From Aricia agestis (lineage: Eukaryota; Arthropoda; Insecta; Lepidoptera; Lycaenidae): a stretch of DNA of 64,000 nt. This document shows positions 12,421 to 24,376 of the stretch, in pieces (the first letter of the stretch is position 1; each line of letters begins with the position of its first letter). The translations under genes were made by a program, and so were the position numbers. Below the pieces are notes generated by a model. It did no database searches. It saw only the letters and a program-made list of their open reading frames with translations, and was not told where the DNA came from. The stretch covers positions 16,460,001 through 16,524,000 of the forward strand of contig NC_056428.1 in assembly GCF_905147365.1 (NCBI RefSeq), in the 5' to 3' direction.

Positions 12421-13468
12421 TCACATGTATATATTTTTTTATTAGTAAAGGCCAGGGGGACTAATTAACCTTTAGCACAGATACAAGATTATAAAAGTAT
12501 TGACTGTAGTCTAGAAACTTGTAACGAGTTATTTATCTTGGGGCTTGTCAGAAATATTTATTTTAGTCTGCGAATAACTTGGTGCAATACATCTCACGAT
12601 ACATAGTGTGTAGTTCAGATATTTTATGTAGACATCTACAAGTAGCAGTTAGTGCTGAATAAATGTTTTATTTTACAGTCTACTATATAATCTTTATAAA
12701 TTGATAGACCGTATGTATTTATCTTATTATATTGCATATATTTTGCAAAATTTTAAAACTGAAACCCGAGTCTCGTGCAAGTCAAAGCTCAAACGGGCGC
12801 CTTAAGTTTATTTGGCAACACCTGAAACACTTTTAGTGTATTGAAAACCTCCTAATATTAATTTTATTCTTCATTTATTGTTACAGCTGCGCAATAAATA
12901 TGTATTTTCAGGAGACATTCTTTCTATCACAGTTCTCGATATACAGCCTAGCCGATAGAGAGACGGACGTTGGGTGTTAAGTATTTTCACCACTCGATGT
13001 GGAACCCGAAAAGTACTAAAAAACCTAAATAAATGAAAACCAATTTCTTCAGAAATATTTATTTTTAACTGAATACCATCACAAAACAAAACCACACAAC
13101 ATTATGACGTAAATTACTAGTTACTACTCTCAGCTATAATTGTTACTCTACGGTTGGTAATTTAAATAACAAAACGTGAAATTGGTCGTTGACGTGTTTT
13201 GAACGACAATCAAAGGTTTTTTTTTCACTTTTTTTTTCAAAGATCCGCGTCAAAGCGAGATCTAATAAACGCTTCGGCCCAGTTTCGTAATGGCGAACTA
13301 GCGGCCATTGTTGTGGCAGAGTATTTTTAAATGATATACAGTACAACAAAATTTGACGAAATGCCTGACGTTTTAAGTTAGAGTAAAGGGCGGGTGGGGG
13401 GATTTAGTGGTCTAGTCTCGGCTGAGTTATACTTATACTAAAAGTGCGATAGGAAAGAGTTTTATTAT
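12421..13468. other. Non-coding flank, nothing recognised
   Basis: Only short overlapping chance ORFs on both strands. Confidence 0.55.
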
Positions 13469-13660
13469 GCTTTAGACGACGCCCGCAGCATTCGTTTATT
13501 GCGCGAGAACCGTACCTTTTTCCAAGACAAAAAGTATCCTATTTCCTTTCCTGGGACTTAAAGTATCTCCATGTACCAAATTTCAGTAAAATCGGTTCAG
13601 CGGCGCGAAGAGGCTACAGACAGACACACTTTCGCATTTATAATATTGTTATAGTATGGA
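13469..13660 (-). mobile_element. Helitron-type element
   Basis: From tttagacgacgcccgcagcat to atagtatgga, same family as 9257-9434, with tttcctgggacttaaagtatc and aaaatcggttcagcgg inside. Confidence 0.8.
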
Positions 13661-13791
13661 AATATGGATTATAGTTAAAAATAACAGCTTTCAAAGGAAC
13701 TTTCTTTGACTACATTTATTGCTGAATAAATAATAAGTAAGTACGTATAATATTATGTGCGTCATGCGTGCTATACGGTATACCCTTATAA

Positions 13792-13818
13792 GTTTAACAG
13801 ACGAAACGTCTGTTAAAC
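13792..13818. repeat. 11-bp-arm hairpin
   Basis: gtttaacagac, five-base loop, gtctgttaaac. No associated gene, so not called a terminator. Confidence 0.6.
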
Positions 13819-14387
13819 GATGAGGGTTCTAAAAATAGCTCTGTTAAAATATTATATTATGTTGTATTAATTAAGCAAAAACATAGGTATATTATACGGC
13901 GGAATAATATCCTCCATTTAAAGTCAACAATTAGCGATTAAAAAATATACTAAATCAACTGTAAAACTCATGATTCTTAAGCTAGTATATAAGCTTGTAG
14001 GTATTAGAAGTACATAATATTTATTTTCGACAATCATATTAGGTACCTACTTGTTTCGTTGTTTGAAACGTGTTTAAAACTTTTAATGTAAGTAGTTAAA
14101 TTCACAAACATATTTATTACGACCTCAAAGTGGGATCAGCAGTTTTGCCGCATTTTAATAAGTGGTAGGAGTATTATATTAATTTATTAATCTCGTTAAA
14201 AAATCGGTTCGGTTAATTTTTTTGCAATGAAAATTTTCCTATGCCTTTCCCGAGAGTTAAAGTATTTGCATACCTAATTTCAGCCAAATTGCATCATCGG
14301 CTTTAACTATGCGTAAAATTTCCGTTTTTGTCTATTGCATGGTCAGAAGTGGCATTTAAATTGGTAGCATTTTCTTTGTTTTATTTA

Positions 14388-15174
14388 TCTTATATTATAT
14401 CTTTAAACGAGCTTGTATATATGCATATTGTAATCTCGGAATCGGCTCCAACGATTTTCATGAAATCTATACTAATATTATAAATGCGTAAAGTATCTCT
14501 GTCTGTCTGTCTCGCTTTCACGCCAAAACTACCGAACCGATTGTAATGAAATTTTATATACAGATAGTCTACAGCCTGAGAAAGAACATAGGCTACTATT
14601 TTACTGGAAAAAAGCGTTATAAGGGGGTGAAAATGTGTAAATTTGTTCAAATTAAGTTAGTTCCAAAAATTCATAATAGATGGCGCCGTGCGTCTCCTAC
14701 ATCGCGCTAACGCTTGCCCAAAAGTCTTTCTATAAGAGGTGGTATTATCTCACATTCAGTCTTTTACGATTGTTATTTCTTTTTTACGTTAATTGTAAAT
14801 CAGTACTTTATCCATGCAGTGACGTAACCTTAAACCTATCAATGATAAATAGTTTATGGGTAAAGTTGTGTAATTGGGGGGCTAAATAACTTAAATAAAG
14901 TTTAATTAAAAAAATTGAAATACTATGTGCACACTGCACAGCTGTTTTGATTTAAGGGGTACCAGGGATTTTTTATAAAAGCTTTTGACACCAATTTTGT
15001 TGACATCGCGCGCTATAAACTGAAGTTTACGCGGACGAAGTCGCGGGCAACAGCTAGTTTAGTATATAGGGGATTTCGGGGGCGATAAATCTATCTAGCT
15101 AGAAATCATTTTTATAAAATGTCATTTTATTCGTGTTTTATCGAATACCGAGCAAAGCTCGGTCAAATAGCTAG
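14388..15174 (+). mobile_element. Short Helitron (195 bp) split by another Helitron
   Basis: Starts A/TCTTATATTATATC... at 14388 and ends ...accgagcaaagctcggtcaaatagCTAG/T at 15174, with a hairpin seven bases before CTAG, the hallmark of Helitron 3' ends. Other copies are at 32473, 46868 (internal deletion) and 63955 (cut by the window). Confidence 0.87.
14466..15057 (+). mobile_element. Helitron inserted inside the element at 14388
   Basis: 592 bp from TCTATACTAATATTATAAATG to gcgggcaacagCTAG. Removing it rejoins the host as gaaa/tttagtatat, matching the uninterrupted copy near 32554-32570. Insertion between A and T without duplication is how Helitrons insert. No RepHel protein, so non-autonomous. 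Confidence 0.92.
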
Positions 15175-15184
15175 TAATATTAAA

Positions 15185-15394
15185 CTAAAGATTACGCTCT
15201 TGCCTCCGTTGCGCCAAAAATAGTTTATCGCGCGGGCACCCTAAATTTCTCCGGGATAAAAACTATGCTTGGTCCTTTTCCGGGACTCGAAGTATCTGCA
15301 TGCCAAATTTCAGCAAAATCTATTCAGCGGTTTGGGCGTGAAGAGGTAGCGGACAGACAGACATACACTTTTGCATTTATAATATTAGTATGGA
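15185..15394 (-). mobile_element. Helitron-type element
   Basis: Reverse orientation, from degraded ctaaagattacgc to ttagtatgga followed by T. Same family as 9257 and 13469. Confidence 0.82.
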
Positions 15395-16195
15395 TTAATT
15401 TAGAACCTTGTGTACTAGATATCCGCAAAGTAGAATAGAATATTATTTTTATTGCATGAAATGTGGTTTTTATAGGTGTTACAATATTATGGGTTTACAT
15501 GGATCCAACATTCTGACTTGTCAGTGGCGTAATATATCCAACCGCGTCCAAAACGTGACAGATAGGAATTTTATGCATAACATTATAAAAGCAATTTCCG
15601 ATTTCAATTCTACCCGCACACGAATTGTACGGAACCGCAAATGACGCTCGCCGATAGTTCAATCGTGGGGTTACGGGAAATGTAAAATTGTGATTATCAT
15701 CGACAGTCGCAATAGCCTCGGTATAAAGATAATCTATTCTTTCAACGGTAGAAAACTAGAGCAACTAAAGTGTAGAAACAGTACACAGTTCCTAATACCA
15801 AAACAACTTTACCTTTGGCCTTGGTCTCTCTTCACGTTAGGTTTTGGTAGATTATCGTGAATTTGTCTATAAAATGCACAATCGACGTCGATCCTAGATA
15901 ATTTAGTACGACCTCTTTCCGTTCGCGCTTGGTGGCGCATGTTGGCACTTGGCGCAATACTACTTAACACATTTGACAGGCAAGCATTTGACAGGCTCCG
16001 ACTCATTTTATGTATATTTTCTCTTGAAAATAAAAACAAATGTGACTGACATGCTTTCAAAGAGCCGTCCTTTATATTAAACTATTTTTACCGCTGTCGC
16101 TAACTGGCGCTGAAAGTTAATCGCTTTTAATTGAATAATAAATAATAATGAAACTGGGTCAGATTTCATTCTGAATGAAATAAAAGCTGCTATTT
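15395..16195. other. Flank, nothing recognised
   Basis: Two open frames of about 80 codons (plus 15408-15644, minus 15809-16060) have no recognisable similarity and are not called genes. Confidence 0.5.
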
Positions 16196-16365
16196 TTAAA
16201 AGCTTTTATTTAACTTGCTCTGTATGTATGTAAGTATGTATGTTCGGGTGAAATCTTGGAATTCAATTTTGGAGTAGATATATTTCACGGATCGAGCTGA
16301 AATTTTGCAGGCACCTTTAGTTTGGATGACAATACATGATATTGTATGTGACATCACTCTAAATC

Positions 16366-16620
16366 CAATATGGCCGACCATCCAAGATTATTGCAAACTA
16401 AATTTGAAATAATTATTTCCTATGCAGTTCTACAATATGGATATTAAATGAAAGGGCTTTTTGAGAGTAACTCGAAAACGAATGTAATGTCATTCTACAT
16501 CCAATATGGCGGATCATCTAAGATAGGGGAATATAGTTATTTTAAAAGCGCTTCTGCAATATGGGTATCAAACAAAAAGGGTATTGAGAGTAAATTGAAA
16601 AGTCATGTCGTTTCCTGTCG
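16366..16620 (+). repeat. Diverged tandem repeat, period about 136 bp
   Basis: caatatggccgaccatcc at 16366 recurs as caatatggcggatcatct about 136 bases on, and the following blocks (acaatatgg.tat.aa.., ttgagagtaa.t.gaaaa) repeat in order. Confidence 0.75.
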
Positions 16621-16715
16621 TGCCGTTTCGTGTCGTATCATGTCGATTTGTAACATGACGTAACGTGTCGTGTCCGTCTCCTGTCGTGTCCTGTCGTGTC
16701 CTGTCCTGACCTGTA
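16606..16715. repeat. Low-complexity tgtcgtgtcc repeat
   Basis: Irregular copies of cgtgtcgt / cctgtcgtgt in a short minisatellite-like tract. Confidence 0.85.
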
Positions 16716-16884
16716 TCCGGTCATTTTTGTAAGGTGATATTAATTTTTTTAGTCGTAGAATTAAGTACGATTCCTTAAAGACTTAAAATAAGTTAATCAG
16801 ATTTTAACAAATTCTTGAAACAAAACAAACTACAATCAAGCAGACTTAAGAAATCTAGTCAGAGATTTAACTAAAAAACAAAAA

Positions 16885-17306
16885 ATAAATTATAAGCAAA
16901 AAACTTTTTGAAAAAAAGCTTTTATTTAAATACTTTAAAAAGAAGAAAATAAATTTTCCCTTAAAAATTCTAACTATTAAGTTATAACCTCAATATATTA
17001 TACAATTAATATTATAATAAAAGCTTGTCACGAGACTTAACAATTTCTGTCAATATATTTTAATTAAGTAAGTAGGTAAGTACCTTAATAAAATAAAAAA
17101 ATATAATATCAGTTTACTCAGTCACATTGGCATTTACTAGTTTATGATTTACAAATCACGCGACAAGCTTTTATTATCATGCAAATTGTATAATATATGG
17201 AGGTTATAATTTAATAGTTAGAATTTTTAAGGGAAAATTTATTTTCTTCTTTTTAAAGTATTTAAATAAAAGCTTTTTTTCAAAAAGTTTTTTGCTTATA
17301 ATTTAT
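16885..17306. mobile_element. Foldback element with 150-bp arms just upstream of exon 1
   Basis: Left arm 16885-17034 and right arm 17157-17306 are close reverse complements (for example aagcaaaaaactttttgaaa / tttcaaaaagttttttgctt) around a 122-base centre. It ends about 290 bases before the exon. Confidence 0.9.
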
Positions 17307-17599
17307 GATATTTGTTAAAAAAGTTTATTTTTGTATAAATCCTCCATATTGTATTGTAATTTGTACGTTGCGTTGATTTGCTACGTCGCAAAACTCGAGC
17401 AGCCATCGAGTCAGTGAACCTATAGAACAATGCACGGCGGGTCAATAATTTTCACTTCCGTGCGGATTCAATTCTATGTGCTCATACAGTTAACAACACC
17501 ATTTTTATGGTCCAGCCCCCATTTGGAGTTCGCTAACTAATGTCACATAGTGCGATGTTTTATTATATCGTTTTTTAATGATTTCTCATTTATTTCCAG
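17307..17599 (+). promoter_or_regulatory. Splice acceptor region before exon 1
   Basis: The stretch ends in a strong pyrimidine tract and tttccag. It contains a chance ORF from 17431 and the in-frame ATG at 17578, neither of which needs to be used. No convincing promoter is visible, so an upstream first exon is inferred. Confidence 0.55.
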
Positions 17600-19940
17600 G
17601 TTCAACGCCGAAAACAAGAATACGACGCTCCCTAGAAGCTTCGCACGCCAAACCTGACACATCGCAGTCTTCAGATGTTACATCGAAAAGCGCTCTGCAA
17701 TTTGGTTTCAAGGCTATAACTAGCAAATCCTCGGCTGCACACGTAAGGACCCCTGAGAAACGTCGCAGCCTTGAAGTTGGCACCAAACCAAGTTGTATCC
17801 CGTTATCTAAAAAGACTCCAGACAGCAAAAACAGAATATCCACTTCTCCCGTTAAGCTGGACTTAACGAGAGAGCTGAAAATTGAAAATCCCAAAAGCAA
17901 AATAGAAACGACCAGAGCTAGAACTACAAGAAGGAGCCCCGAAAAGCCGAAAAGTGATTCCGAGACGAATCGAAAGTTGAAAACGCATCGAGCTCAAAAG
18001 GATACGACGAGTCCTACTGAAAAATATCATAATTCAAAGAAAAGACTGACTAGCTTAGATAATTCGCCAAGAAACGTGAATAATTCTAAAAGTTCATCTA
18101 GTAAAACTGTAGTAAACGAAAACTTAGACGTTTGCTTAAATCGGGACCTTAATGTTCGTCAATTAGATAGCCCAAAAACTGAACCCACGATGTCCGCGCT
18201 TCACGAAACTCCCAGACCTGCACACGCAAGCTCTCGACTTTCACAGGAAATGGATAGCCTAGTTGCATTGACAAAACAAACATTAGATAGGGTTAGTAAA
18301 TTAAATGCAAGCAGCAATAAGATGCAATCCAATACCTCTACCAATTATGATCCCATTTTGACTGTTAATACTGACCAAAAAAATAATACCCAATCTTATA
18401 ATCATGGCCTTACAAACGATAAAATAACACCAAACAGAGGTGTTTTGGAAAGATTGAACGACATAGATATGGCTGCTCAAAGATTAATTGACTTTGAAAA
18501 ACAAAGTGCAATGTTTTCTGATCTCAGTAGTGAGTTGTCTAGTCAAAATCGCCGCCTTGATGCGTCGTCGTCGTACCACACTCCCGTGTCGATTCTAAAA
18601 AGGAAATCCATAAACGAAGAAAGTACTGCATCGAACAGTCCCAATCATCTCATCGCATCTCCCCCGGTAACATTTTCGCCGAGTGTTATCGAGCCCCACA
18701 ATAGTCACTCTGAAAATCGACAACGACAAGGTATACTGAAAAAGCGGCGCAGTTTAGATGAGTCTCAAGTAGCTAGAAGAAGATCGTGTAGCCCGGAGGT
18801 GTCCTTTGCGGACGATGGATCTTCTGATAACTGTAAATCCATATTAAAGAACAGAAGATCGTCTCTAGAAGATATTATCCGAAATCGGTCGCCCGACGGG
18901 CAAATTCAAGGTATTTTGAAAAGAAAAATGAGTAAAGAGGAGGAAACTGTTACCTATGATGTTTCTCATGGATCTCCCGAACCGCAAGGTATATTAAAAC
19001 GCAAGTCGAATTCCAGCTCAAGCAGTAGTACTAATTCGTCACATGTGTCGATCGCTCAAGCAGTTCTGCTGGCGGCTGCAGGCGGTGCGGAGATAGTCGA
19101 GGATGACAAAGAAATTGTACGACCTATACTGAAAAAGAAAAGTTTCTCGGAGGAAAGACCGTGCCCAGTCGTGTGCTTGCCCGAAACGCCTAAACCGATA
19201 TTGAAAAAGAAATCAACCGAACACGAGGAGTCCGACTACGATCTGCCTAAAAAACCAATACTGAAATCCGCAAAAAAGTTTTCTGTTGATGAGGGCCACA
19301 CGTCCAGTTTCGATTTGAGCGAGGACGATAGAAGCTCGCGAAGATCCTCACTACTTCGATCGCGAGCCTCCGATCACTCGGGCTCCGAATGCGAGACGAC
19401 AGTTAAGCCTATTTTGAAGCAAAGAGGCTCGAGTCTCACGAGGGAACGGAGCCAATCGCCTCGCCCACGTCTGTCATTCTGCGCAGACAACGACGTGAAA
19501 ATTAGCCCATTAAATTTCAGTGCAGATGCGAACGACGTGCAAGCGGCTGGTCCGCCACGAGAGAACGGGGAAAACGGCCCGGAAGAGAGTTATCCCAGTG
19601 CAGTGATACGACGTCGCAGCCTGCGACCCAAGTCGAACCCTCGCTCCAGGAGCTTGATGTGCGATGTTAACGTTGAACTACTTTCAATATTAAACGATCG
19701 TCGTTTGAAAGTCGAGGAGAACTGTAATGGGAGCGCCGAGTCGAGTAAGGAATCGCCGAGCGAAGGTACCGGAAAGTCGTTCCCGTCGATAGCCTCCCGA
19801 ATAAAAAGCATGGAGCAGGCGCTGACCAAGGAGAATTTCCTGAAGAACCAGCCGTCGACTTCCAAAGGTCGGGTACGCGACAGGGAGCGTCACAGCACCC
19901 AGCCTGTCACCGTCGACGAGATGAAATCTGCCACGTCAAG
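17600..19940 (+). CDS. Svil: Supervillin-like gene, large exon 1 of the visible set
   Basis: This exon encodes about 780 residues of a serine-, lysine- and acidic-rich, apparently disordered protein. It opens after a pyrimidine-rich tract ending tttccag and stops at tcaag/gtcagt. The reading frame runs on from 17578 with no stop until 19965, so the ATG at 17578 lies in the splice acceptor and is not a start; the upstream exon must supply one base of the first codon. Visible features are RRSLE motifs near the start, nine copies of an [S/G/P]-I-L-K motif between 18589 and 19430, a serine run near 19010, and TQPVTVDEM close to the end. Supervillins are peripheral membrane scaffolds that bind F-actin and myosin II through a long disordered N-terminus. 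The family call comes from composition and short motifs only; another disordered cytoskeletal protein is possible. That it is a real coding exon is very likely. Confidence 0.72.
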
Positions 19941-20545
19941 GTCAGTCCCGCGTGTACATAAATAGCGGCAAAATGTGATTGTTGTAACACTATATCCTAA
20001 AATACGCGACAGTAATTAAAACATGATTCATTATTCGCTGAAAAGTATTTTCGTGGGACGTTTTTCGCTACGTTTACTGTTTCTATGCTAATGTTTTTAT
20101 AATTAGACTCTTTCTCTCTCGTGTTTTTGTTCTATGGACTGTAATAACTCGTAAAGAGCTCCCTTAAGTTTTTCGAAAGGTTATTGTGCTTTGTATCGGG
20201 GTATCGCGAAACAACCGAATTAAATCTGGCGTGCTGCCACTATTTTGATGGTCGAACGTTGCACGGAAGCTGTCTGTTATGATTCTCACAGTCTTGCTGG
20301 TTTATTATGTTGATACATACAAATTCGTCTTACTAAAGACCTACAGTATTTCTTAATAATTTACAATATAATTTGTGTCTTCCTGTCGTAAAGCAATTTT
20401 ATTTAATTTTTATTTCTTTGATAGAAACATAATTAAAATAATACAATCGAGTATGTTCTACATAATATTATTTCGTTAGACGTTGACCGCAATTTTTCAC
20501 GCAGATGTTCGTTTAACCCTAAAATTACATTTTCTTTCCTTTTTT
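19941..20545 (+). other. Start of intron 1
   Basis: AT-rich intron sequence following the gtcagt donor. No element with clear ends. Confidence 0.6.
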
Positions 20546-20613
20546 AGGGTTCCTTACCCAAAGGGTAAAAACGGGACCCTATTACTATGACTTTGTTGTC
20601 TGTCCGTCTGTCC

Positions 20614-20660
<47 letters not shown>

Positions 20661-21320
20661 AGTCTGTCTGTCCACAATAAGTTGTGTATTTCAGTTGCCT
20701 ATAACAACAAATACTAAAAACAAAATAAAATTAATATTTAAGGGTATCCCATACAACAAACGTAATTTTTTTGGTCTTTTTTGCTCTATATCAATAGTGG
20801 CAAAACAGGCTGTTGCCATTATTGATATAGAGCAAAAAATACTTGGTTTTTTCTCAAAGTCCTTAGTTGTATGTTTACTTTAATATCTTATATATACAAT
20901 TCTCGTGTCACAATGAGGCCGCGTACTCCTCCGAAACGGCTTTACTGATTTTAACCTTTTATATGCATATTCAGTGGGTCTGAGAATCGGCTACTGGCTA
21001 CTTATTATATTGATAAGTGCATTTGTTGAATAAATAATAGTAAATTATTACAACTCGAGACTGACGGCGACCATTGTTTGTGCGACGGGATAGCGATGGA
21101 GTTGCCATGTTGACATACTTATTTAGTCACTTCAGTAAAATAATATGGGTGGAATACTTTATATGGCAAAGAAACGTTTGCCGGTACAGCTAGTTTATTA
21201 ATATAAAATTAAAAATTAAGGGGGGCTCTCATACAAAAATACAATTTTTGCCCTAATTTTGCTTTATAATGGTACGGAACCCTTCGTGCGCGAGGTCGAC
21301 TCGCACTTGGCCGATTTTTT
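20546..21320 (+). repeat. agggttcc-family copy interrupted by a Helitron
   Basis: Starts agggttccttacccaaaggg at 20546 and resumes after 21193 to end acggaacccttcgtgcgcga...cacttggccgat. It contains a long (gtctgtct)n run (20600-20670). Inside it, 20780-20843 forms a hairpin of gctctatatcaatagtggca and its near complement. Confidence 0.87.
20886..21193 (+). mobile_element. Helitron nested in the agggttcc copy
   Basis: A/TCTTATATATACAATTCTCGTG...ccggtacagCTAG/T, 308 bp. A longer sister is at 43601-43917. Both have A before TC and T after CTAG. Confidence 0.9.
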
Positions 21321-22437
21321 CTGACAAAAAATGGACATACCATAAATTTTGTTGTAATCGATTTAACATTTTATGCAGCATTTAGTATTGCTAAGGCGAC
21401 ACTTTCTCTCTTTTACCGATAGAATAGATGTTTTATGCATTTATTTTCAATGTCCATGAAACATAAACAACTAAAGTACATATTGTTTTCGTAGTTCAGT
21501 TCTTTGTAATGAGCTTTTCTAATGTTGCTAATTGCGTATCGCTGTTCTGACATCACCGTTGGTTCAAAATTCGAGCCACGCTCAGTCTTGATACAGTTGG
21601 AATTAAAATAGGACTAGCTGATTTGGTTTTGTTACAAAAATGGATTTTTTCGATAAAGAGTGGCCCGATTTGTGAGTTATTATATTCTGTGACTTAACGA
21701 TACAATTTCTTATTTTCTAATATCTCAGTTGCTATCTTGATTTTATTACTGACTTTTGCTTGTTATTTTAATTATCTATGTCACTTATTATTTAATTTTT
21801 GCTTTGAAATGTTTCTGTTTTGTTGCCTTGTTTAACACTAATAAATTAATTTCTTACTAAGCTTTGTTTCTCTTTGTAGTTTTAGCTTAAAGTTAAGTAA
21901 TTCTTATTTTTAAAGTGTAGATAATTAAAAAGAAAGGTTAATTATTAATATTGCAATTAAATAGCATTAATTTTAATTTCTGCAATAGTAACTACAAACT
22001 ATCTTCATAATCTGGATCAAACTTGGTGGTGGTTAGATTATAAAAAATCATATCTGGCGTTTTAATACATTTTCATCTAAATGTAAACAAACGTTTACCG
22101 CGACCAAATTAAAGTATTATTGTCCTTATTACGTCATGTAATCAGTAGCATTATAGCTGAGGCGGAGGTTTGTTTATATTTAGAGTAAATTAGAATGGAG
22201 TATTTTCGTTTGGAGACAACAAGAGACTGACAAACAATTGACTTCTTCCTACTGTGCAGCTTCCGCAGTGATTTGCCAAATGTTATAAAATCTTAGCTAT
22301 AAGGGATTAGCTGTTTTATCATTTGTGCAGTAATTGAATGCATAATAGTAATGAATGACCTGGTATTCGCCTAAAGGTTGAGAAACGCAATGTTTAGAGT
22401 TCCCAAACTACCTCTACAATCTTAAGCAAAAATTAAA
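21321..22437 (+). other. Intron 1, middle
   Basis: AT-rich, no recognisable gene or element with ends. Confidence 0.55.
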
Positions 22438-22602
22438 AGAAAAAAGACAGGGACAAATGATTTCGTTTGCCAATCTTTATAAAGATAGATATATAGATTG
22501 CCAAATTAGATAGATAGATTGCCAAAGTTTATATGCAACCCTAAAAAGAGCATATAAACTGGCAGATTGGCAAAGGAAATCATTTGTCCCTGATTTTTTT
22601 TT
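22438..22602. mobile_element. Foldback MITE in intron 1
   Basis: cagggacaaatgatttcg.ttgccaatct on the left matches its complement ending at 22602. The centre carries short repeats of agatagat and ttgccaa. Confidence 0.85.
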
Positions 22603-22695
22603 CACGCATTTCGACTCTAGCTATGCTATGCGATTTCATTTCTATTAACTTTTTTAAAGTTTATAAATTTAATAACAAAATAATGGTAAAATTCC

Positions 22696-22761
22696 TTGTG
22701 TAGCTTCTTATATTCTGGAGAGTTGTTCCAGGTTAATCTCCAGAATATAAGAGCTACACAA
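22696..22761. repeat. Hairpin with 25-bp arms in intron 1
   Basis: The arms (ttgtgtagct[t]cttatattc...) differ by one inserted base and surround a 15-base loop. Confidence 0.88.
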
Positions 22762-23254
22762 CAATTTCTATACTAGAGGTTTCCGTGAATCCGCACGCAC
22801 AAAATGAAATACTTACAGATTTTCCCGCAAGAAAAAGTAGCCTATGCCCATCCCCGGAGTCAAACCTACACTAGTGCCAAACGAAATTTGACCTGTAGTT
22901 GGTACTACTAATTTATATTCTGTGCCTGTAGTTTCAAAGCCTATTCGACGTAAACAGTATGGACAAGTTTCAATGAAATATCTCGATATTTTCCCAGCAA
23001 ATTACAAGATAATTTTCTGAGTGGTTCAGGTGAAACAGTAAATAAAAGATAAACAGACTCGAAACGTTCAGTCGGTCTCCAGGGATAATATTATTCAGTT
23101 CTGTAATATGGAATGAAGTGAAAGCAATAAGTGTTATTTTTTATTTAACCTACATTCCTCTTTGAATACTAATTTTCCTTAGTAAACTAGCTTTTACGAC
23201 CTGCAGGCTTAGAATAACCATAGAAGAATTGCGAAAGAGTGGATATGCTTATGC

Positions 23255-23535
23255 GGGCTCCACAATTGCATCACGAAAGCCCGCGAAGGCCGCGAGGTTT
23301 CGCGGCTTCGCGGCTTTCTCCGTCCGGTGTCGGTTTTTTGGCCCGCGACATTTGATAGGCACACTATGCGAGAGCAGCAGCAACAATGACTTCAACGTTC
23401 ATTTTACTCAAATGCGCGAATGTAAATGATGAGATTGCGAGTGTAGAGGGCGTATTTATCGGCGTCATGTTCATGGCGCGTAGCGCCGCTTACGTGACTC
23501 GCGGCTGCAATTCGCGCCGCGAGTGTGGATACCGC
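23255..23535. repeat. GC-rich block in intron 1, probable non-autonomous element
   Basis: The composition is far more GC-rich than its surroundings, with cgcg-rich words at both ends (cccgcgaaggccgcgag; cgcggctgcaattcgcgccgcgag). ORFs across it look like base-composition artefacts. A CpG-rich regulatory region is an alternative. Confidence 0.45.
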
Positions 23536-24376
23536 TTTATAGATTGTAGAGAATATGACAGAATAATTTTATCAATATGTCACTTTGTCTAATACATACT
23601 ATCATACTAAGCTTACTGAGCAGTAAAAGTTTTAGAAGATAGGCCTTTCAATTAGTATAATAACTATATGATGCTATAATTCCTAGAATTTTGGAAGAAA
23701 TATGTCTGGTAGTGCAACGATGCTGATGATACATACTACAATAGTCTGAACTATACATGTCTTCCTGATTTCATTGTCTTGTTCATTGCATAATTTATGG
23801 TGCTAATAGATTGATCTATTTCGAATTGCATTAATCTTAGCAGCTATGAAACATCGGTTGCGATGTACAGTCCTAACTACCACATTTGAAGCTTATGCGT
23901 ATAGTAACAGAGTCGCAATGTGGTGCACTAAGTTTATCGGCATTCGGCAGTACATGATACAAGCTGTTGATGACGGAAATAAGCGTTCCAGTCTTTACTG
24001 GGTCAAACACTATTTTGGTAGCGTGCTTAGCTACTGCACTATGTTTGTTTGATTCCTTGTCAGTGGTGTATTATATATTTAGATTTGTTTTCTTTATTTT
24101 AACATTAACATCAACATAATTGAAATAGTTTATTTTGTTATGATCTAATTTATTTCTTCATTGTGTTAAAAGTTTTGACTTTCGAGTATTTATTAATGTG
24201 TGATGTTTTTTAGAACATTATTAATTTTTATGTCGCGAATTGTAAAATAATTATTGCGATATGTTCAAATAAGTCGGCGTAATTTATGAAAATACTCGAA
24301 GGTGAAGCCGAAACGGCGGCCGTCTCTGTCTTGCGTCTGGGTTCTGCATCAACGCGTTTCTTTTCTCATTTCGCAG

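Noticed and set aside
13792..13818. Hairpin as a histone-type 3' end or terminator
   Set aside because: There is no histone gene nearby and the sequence does not match the histone stem-loop.
15809..16060. Minus-strand 83-codon ORF as a first exon (ends near a gtaaag donor)
   Set aside because: There is no recognisable similarity, no partner exon and no promoter signal. The donor-like word alone is too weak.
17578..17599. ATG at 17578 as the start of the large exon
   Set aside because: It lies in the pyrimidine tract and AG of a strong splice acceptor. The open frame continues through the intron end by chance.
20587..20883. 98-codon ORF rich in Val-Cys-Leu-Ser
   Set aside because: It is a translation of the gtctgtct run within a dispersed repeat.
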